Shown: in pieces, positions 63,088 to 64,000 of the stretch
How the letters are laid out: each line of letters begins with the position of its first letter
Position numbering within the stretch: position 1 is the first letter of the stretch
NCBI GenBank assembly: GCA_013399895.1
Contig: VXBA01005600.1
Location: 745,994-809,993, forward strand
Direction: 5' to 3'
Origin: Serilophus lunatus
Lineage: Eukaryota > Chordata > Aves > Passeriformes > Eurylaimidae
Length of the DNA: 64,000 nt
Made by a program: the position numbers and the translations under genes
The notes under the pieces: generated by a model
Told to the model about the DNA's origin: nothing
Seen by the model: only the letters and a program-made list of their open reading frames with translations
The model's database searches: none

Positions 63088-64000
63088 CTAGCAGCCTTTT
63101 TGGCCTCAGTAGGTACTTCTGACCCTTTCCCTTCCAGCCTCTCCCCGCTAGACTGGTGCTGACATGTATCTGTACTGTACCTAAAGAGCTGGATTGAGTC
63201 CCACCGCGAAATCCCTGCAAACCCAAAAGCCAACAAACTTCTACAGCCTCTCAGCAAAAGCTGTAGGTGGAAACCGCAGTAAGTATAGCATAAGGAGATG
63301 GAAAACAACATCCTACATGGTTCATCAGAATTGCTTTCTGCAACCAGTGACCACAGTTTTGCTGTTAAAAATGCCTCTTTATTAATTTGGTGGTGTGTGG
63401 GAGGGGTATGCTTCATAAATGAGAGGGTTTTTTAAAGGTGGTTGCAGGGTAGATGCAGGTCACTGTTTACCTCAGGGTGACATGGAACAGGTCCTGCATT
63501 TTACATGCATTTCTGCATGTCTGATTAACATAGACATAGCTTGCAGAAATGCCTGTTTCTTTGTTTGGTTGCTCTGCAAGTGTTATTAAAGTAGAAAATT
63601 AGAAATGGCTACAGTTTGGACACGATTTATTCTTCCCAAGACTGAAATTATAGCTTCGTAGCAATTTAATAACTCAGAAGGCTGGGAATTCCTTGAGGAA
63701 CTGTTGTAGCAGACTTAGTCTGTCATCCTTTATTTAAGTGCATGTAGCTAGTATGTGAATACTCTTGACAAATTCTTGAAGTGATTTATAGGCAAGTGCA
63801 TAAAATCAGAGGACACGAAGATCAAGCAGGCTAGGTATACATGTTTTCCTTAGAGACTATTGTACATTCAGGACTGAGGCAGCCATGTTTCTTATTTTAT
63901 TTGATACTTTATTAAAGCTTTTGCACATACTTTATTATTTATCAGATCATGAAAAGTTTTCTTGTGCACAACTACAGCTGAGATCTGTGCATGCTTGATC
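63079..64000 (+). other. MAPK10: Start of U12-type MAPK10 intron, continues beyond window
   Basis: The sequence after the second alternative exon begins with the GTATCCTTC donor. No exon matching the next JNK segment (which follows with a DQWNKVIEQLGTP-like sequence) is found before base 64000. Minus-strand frames at 62921-63226 and 63018-63416 overlap the exon and are shadows or chance. Confidence 0.88.

Overview
The window is vertebrate nuclear DNA, almost certainly from a bird. It is AT-rich, and about 1.4% of it is recognisable protein-coding sequence. The recognisable repeats are mostly CR1 LINE fragments ending in the avian ATTCTATGATTCT-type 3' tail, plus one solo LTR of an ERVL-like avian family. 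No Alu, L1 or other mammalian repeat is visible. I see no bacterial-style genes, operons, CRISPR arrays or convincing RNA genes.

The only gene I can support is the 5' half of MAPK10, which encodes the neuronal stress kinase JNK3, on the + strand. Eight coding exons are visible at 18228-18299, 28043-28212, 45595-45724, 46167-46225, 47141-47279, 48515-48680, 51857-51928 and 63007-63078. The first six join in frame, and either of the last two can follow as alternatives. The result covers residues 1-267 plus a split codon 268: the JNK3-specific N-terminal extension, the glycine loop, catalytic Lys93, gatekeeper Met146, Cys154, the HRD aspartate Asp189, DFG 207-209, the Thr221-Pro222-Tyr223 activation site, and subdomains VIII-IX. 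The rest of the kinase C-lobe and the tail lie beyond base 64000.

The last two exons are homologous 72-bp cassettes about 11 kb apart. They have the same length and phase and encode alternative versions of one segment (VRHKILFPGRDY or IKGAVLFPGTDH). Both cassettes have U2-looking acceptors but U12-type donors (GTATCCTT). That arrangement would stop them being spliced to each other and so enforce mutually exclusive use. It is the most interesting feature of the window.

Region by region: 1-18227 is upstream or first-intron sequence with several CR1 pieces, one possible untranslated exon (about 3080-3224), one weak small membrane ORF on the minus strand (6133-6351), and an old CR1/L3-like relic ending about 280 bp before the first coding exon. 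18300-28042 and 28213-45594 are long introns; the second carries a broken CR1 with recognisable reverse transcriptase (38660-40075). 45725-51856 is the compact kinase core, with an ancient palindromic repeat near 50290. 51929-63006 lies between the alternative exons and holds an ERVL-type solo LTR (57443-58552). Its internal GC-rich repeats produce the longest open frame of the window (284 codons), which I do not regard as a gene. I find no evidence of a wholly new biological system here.
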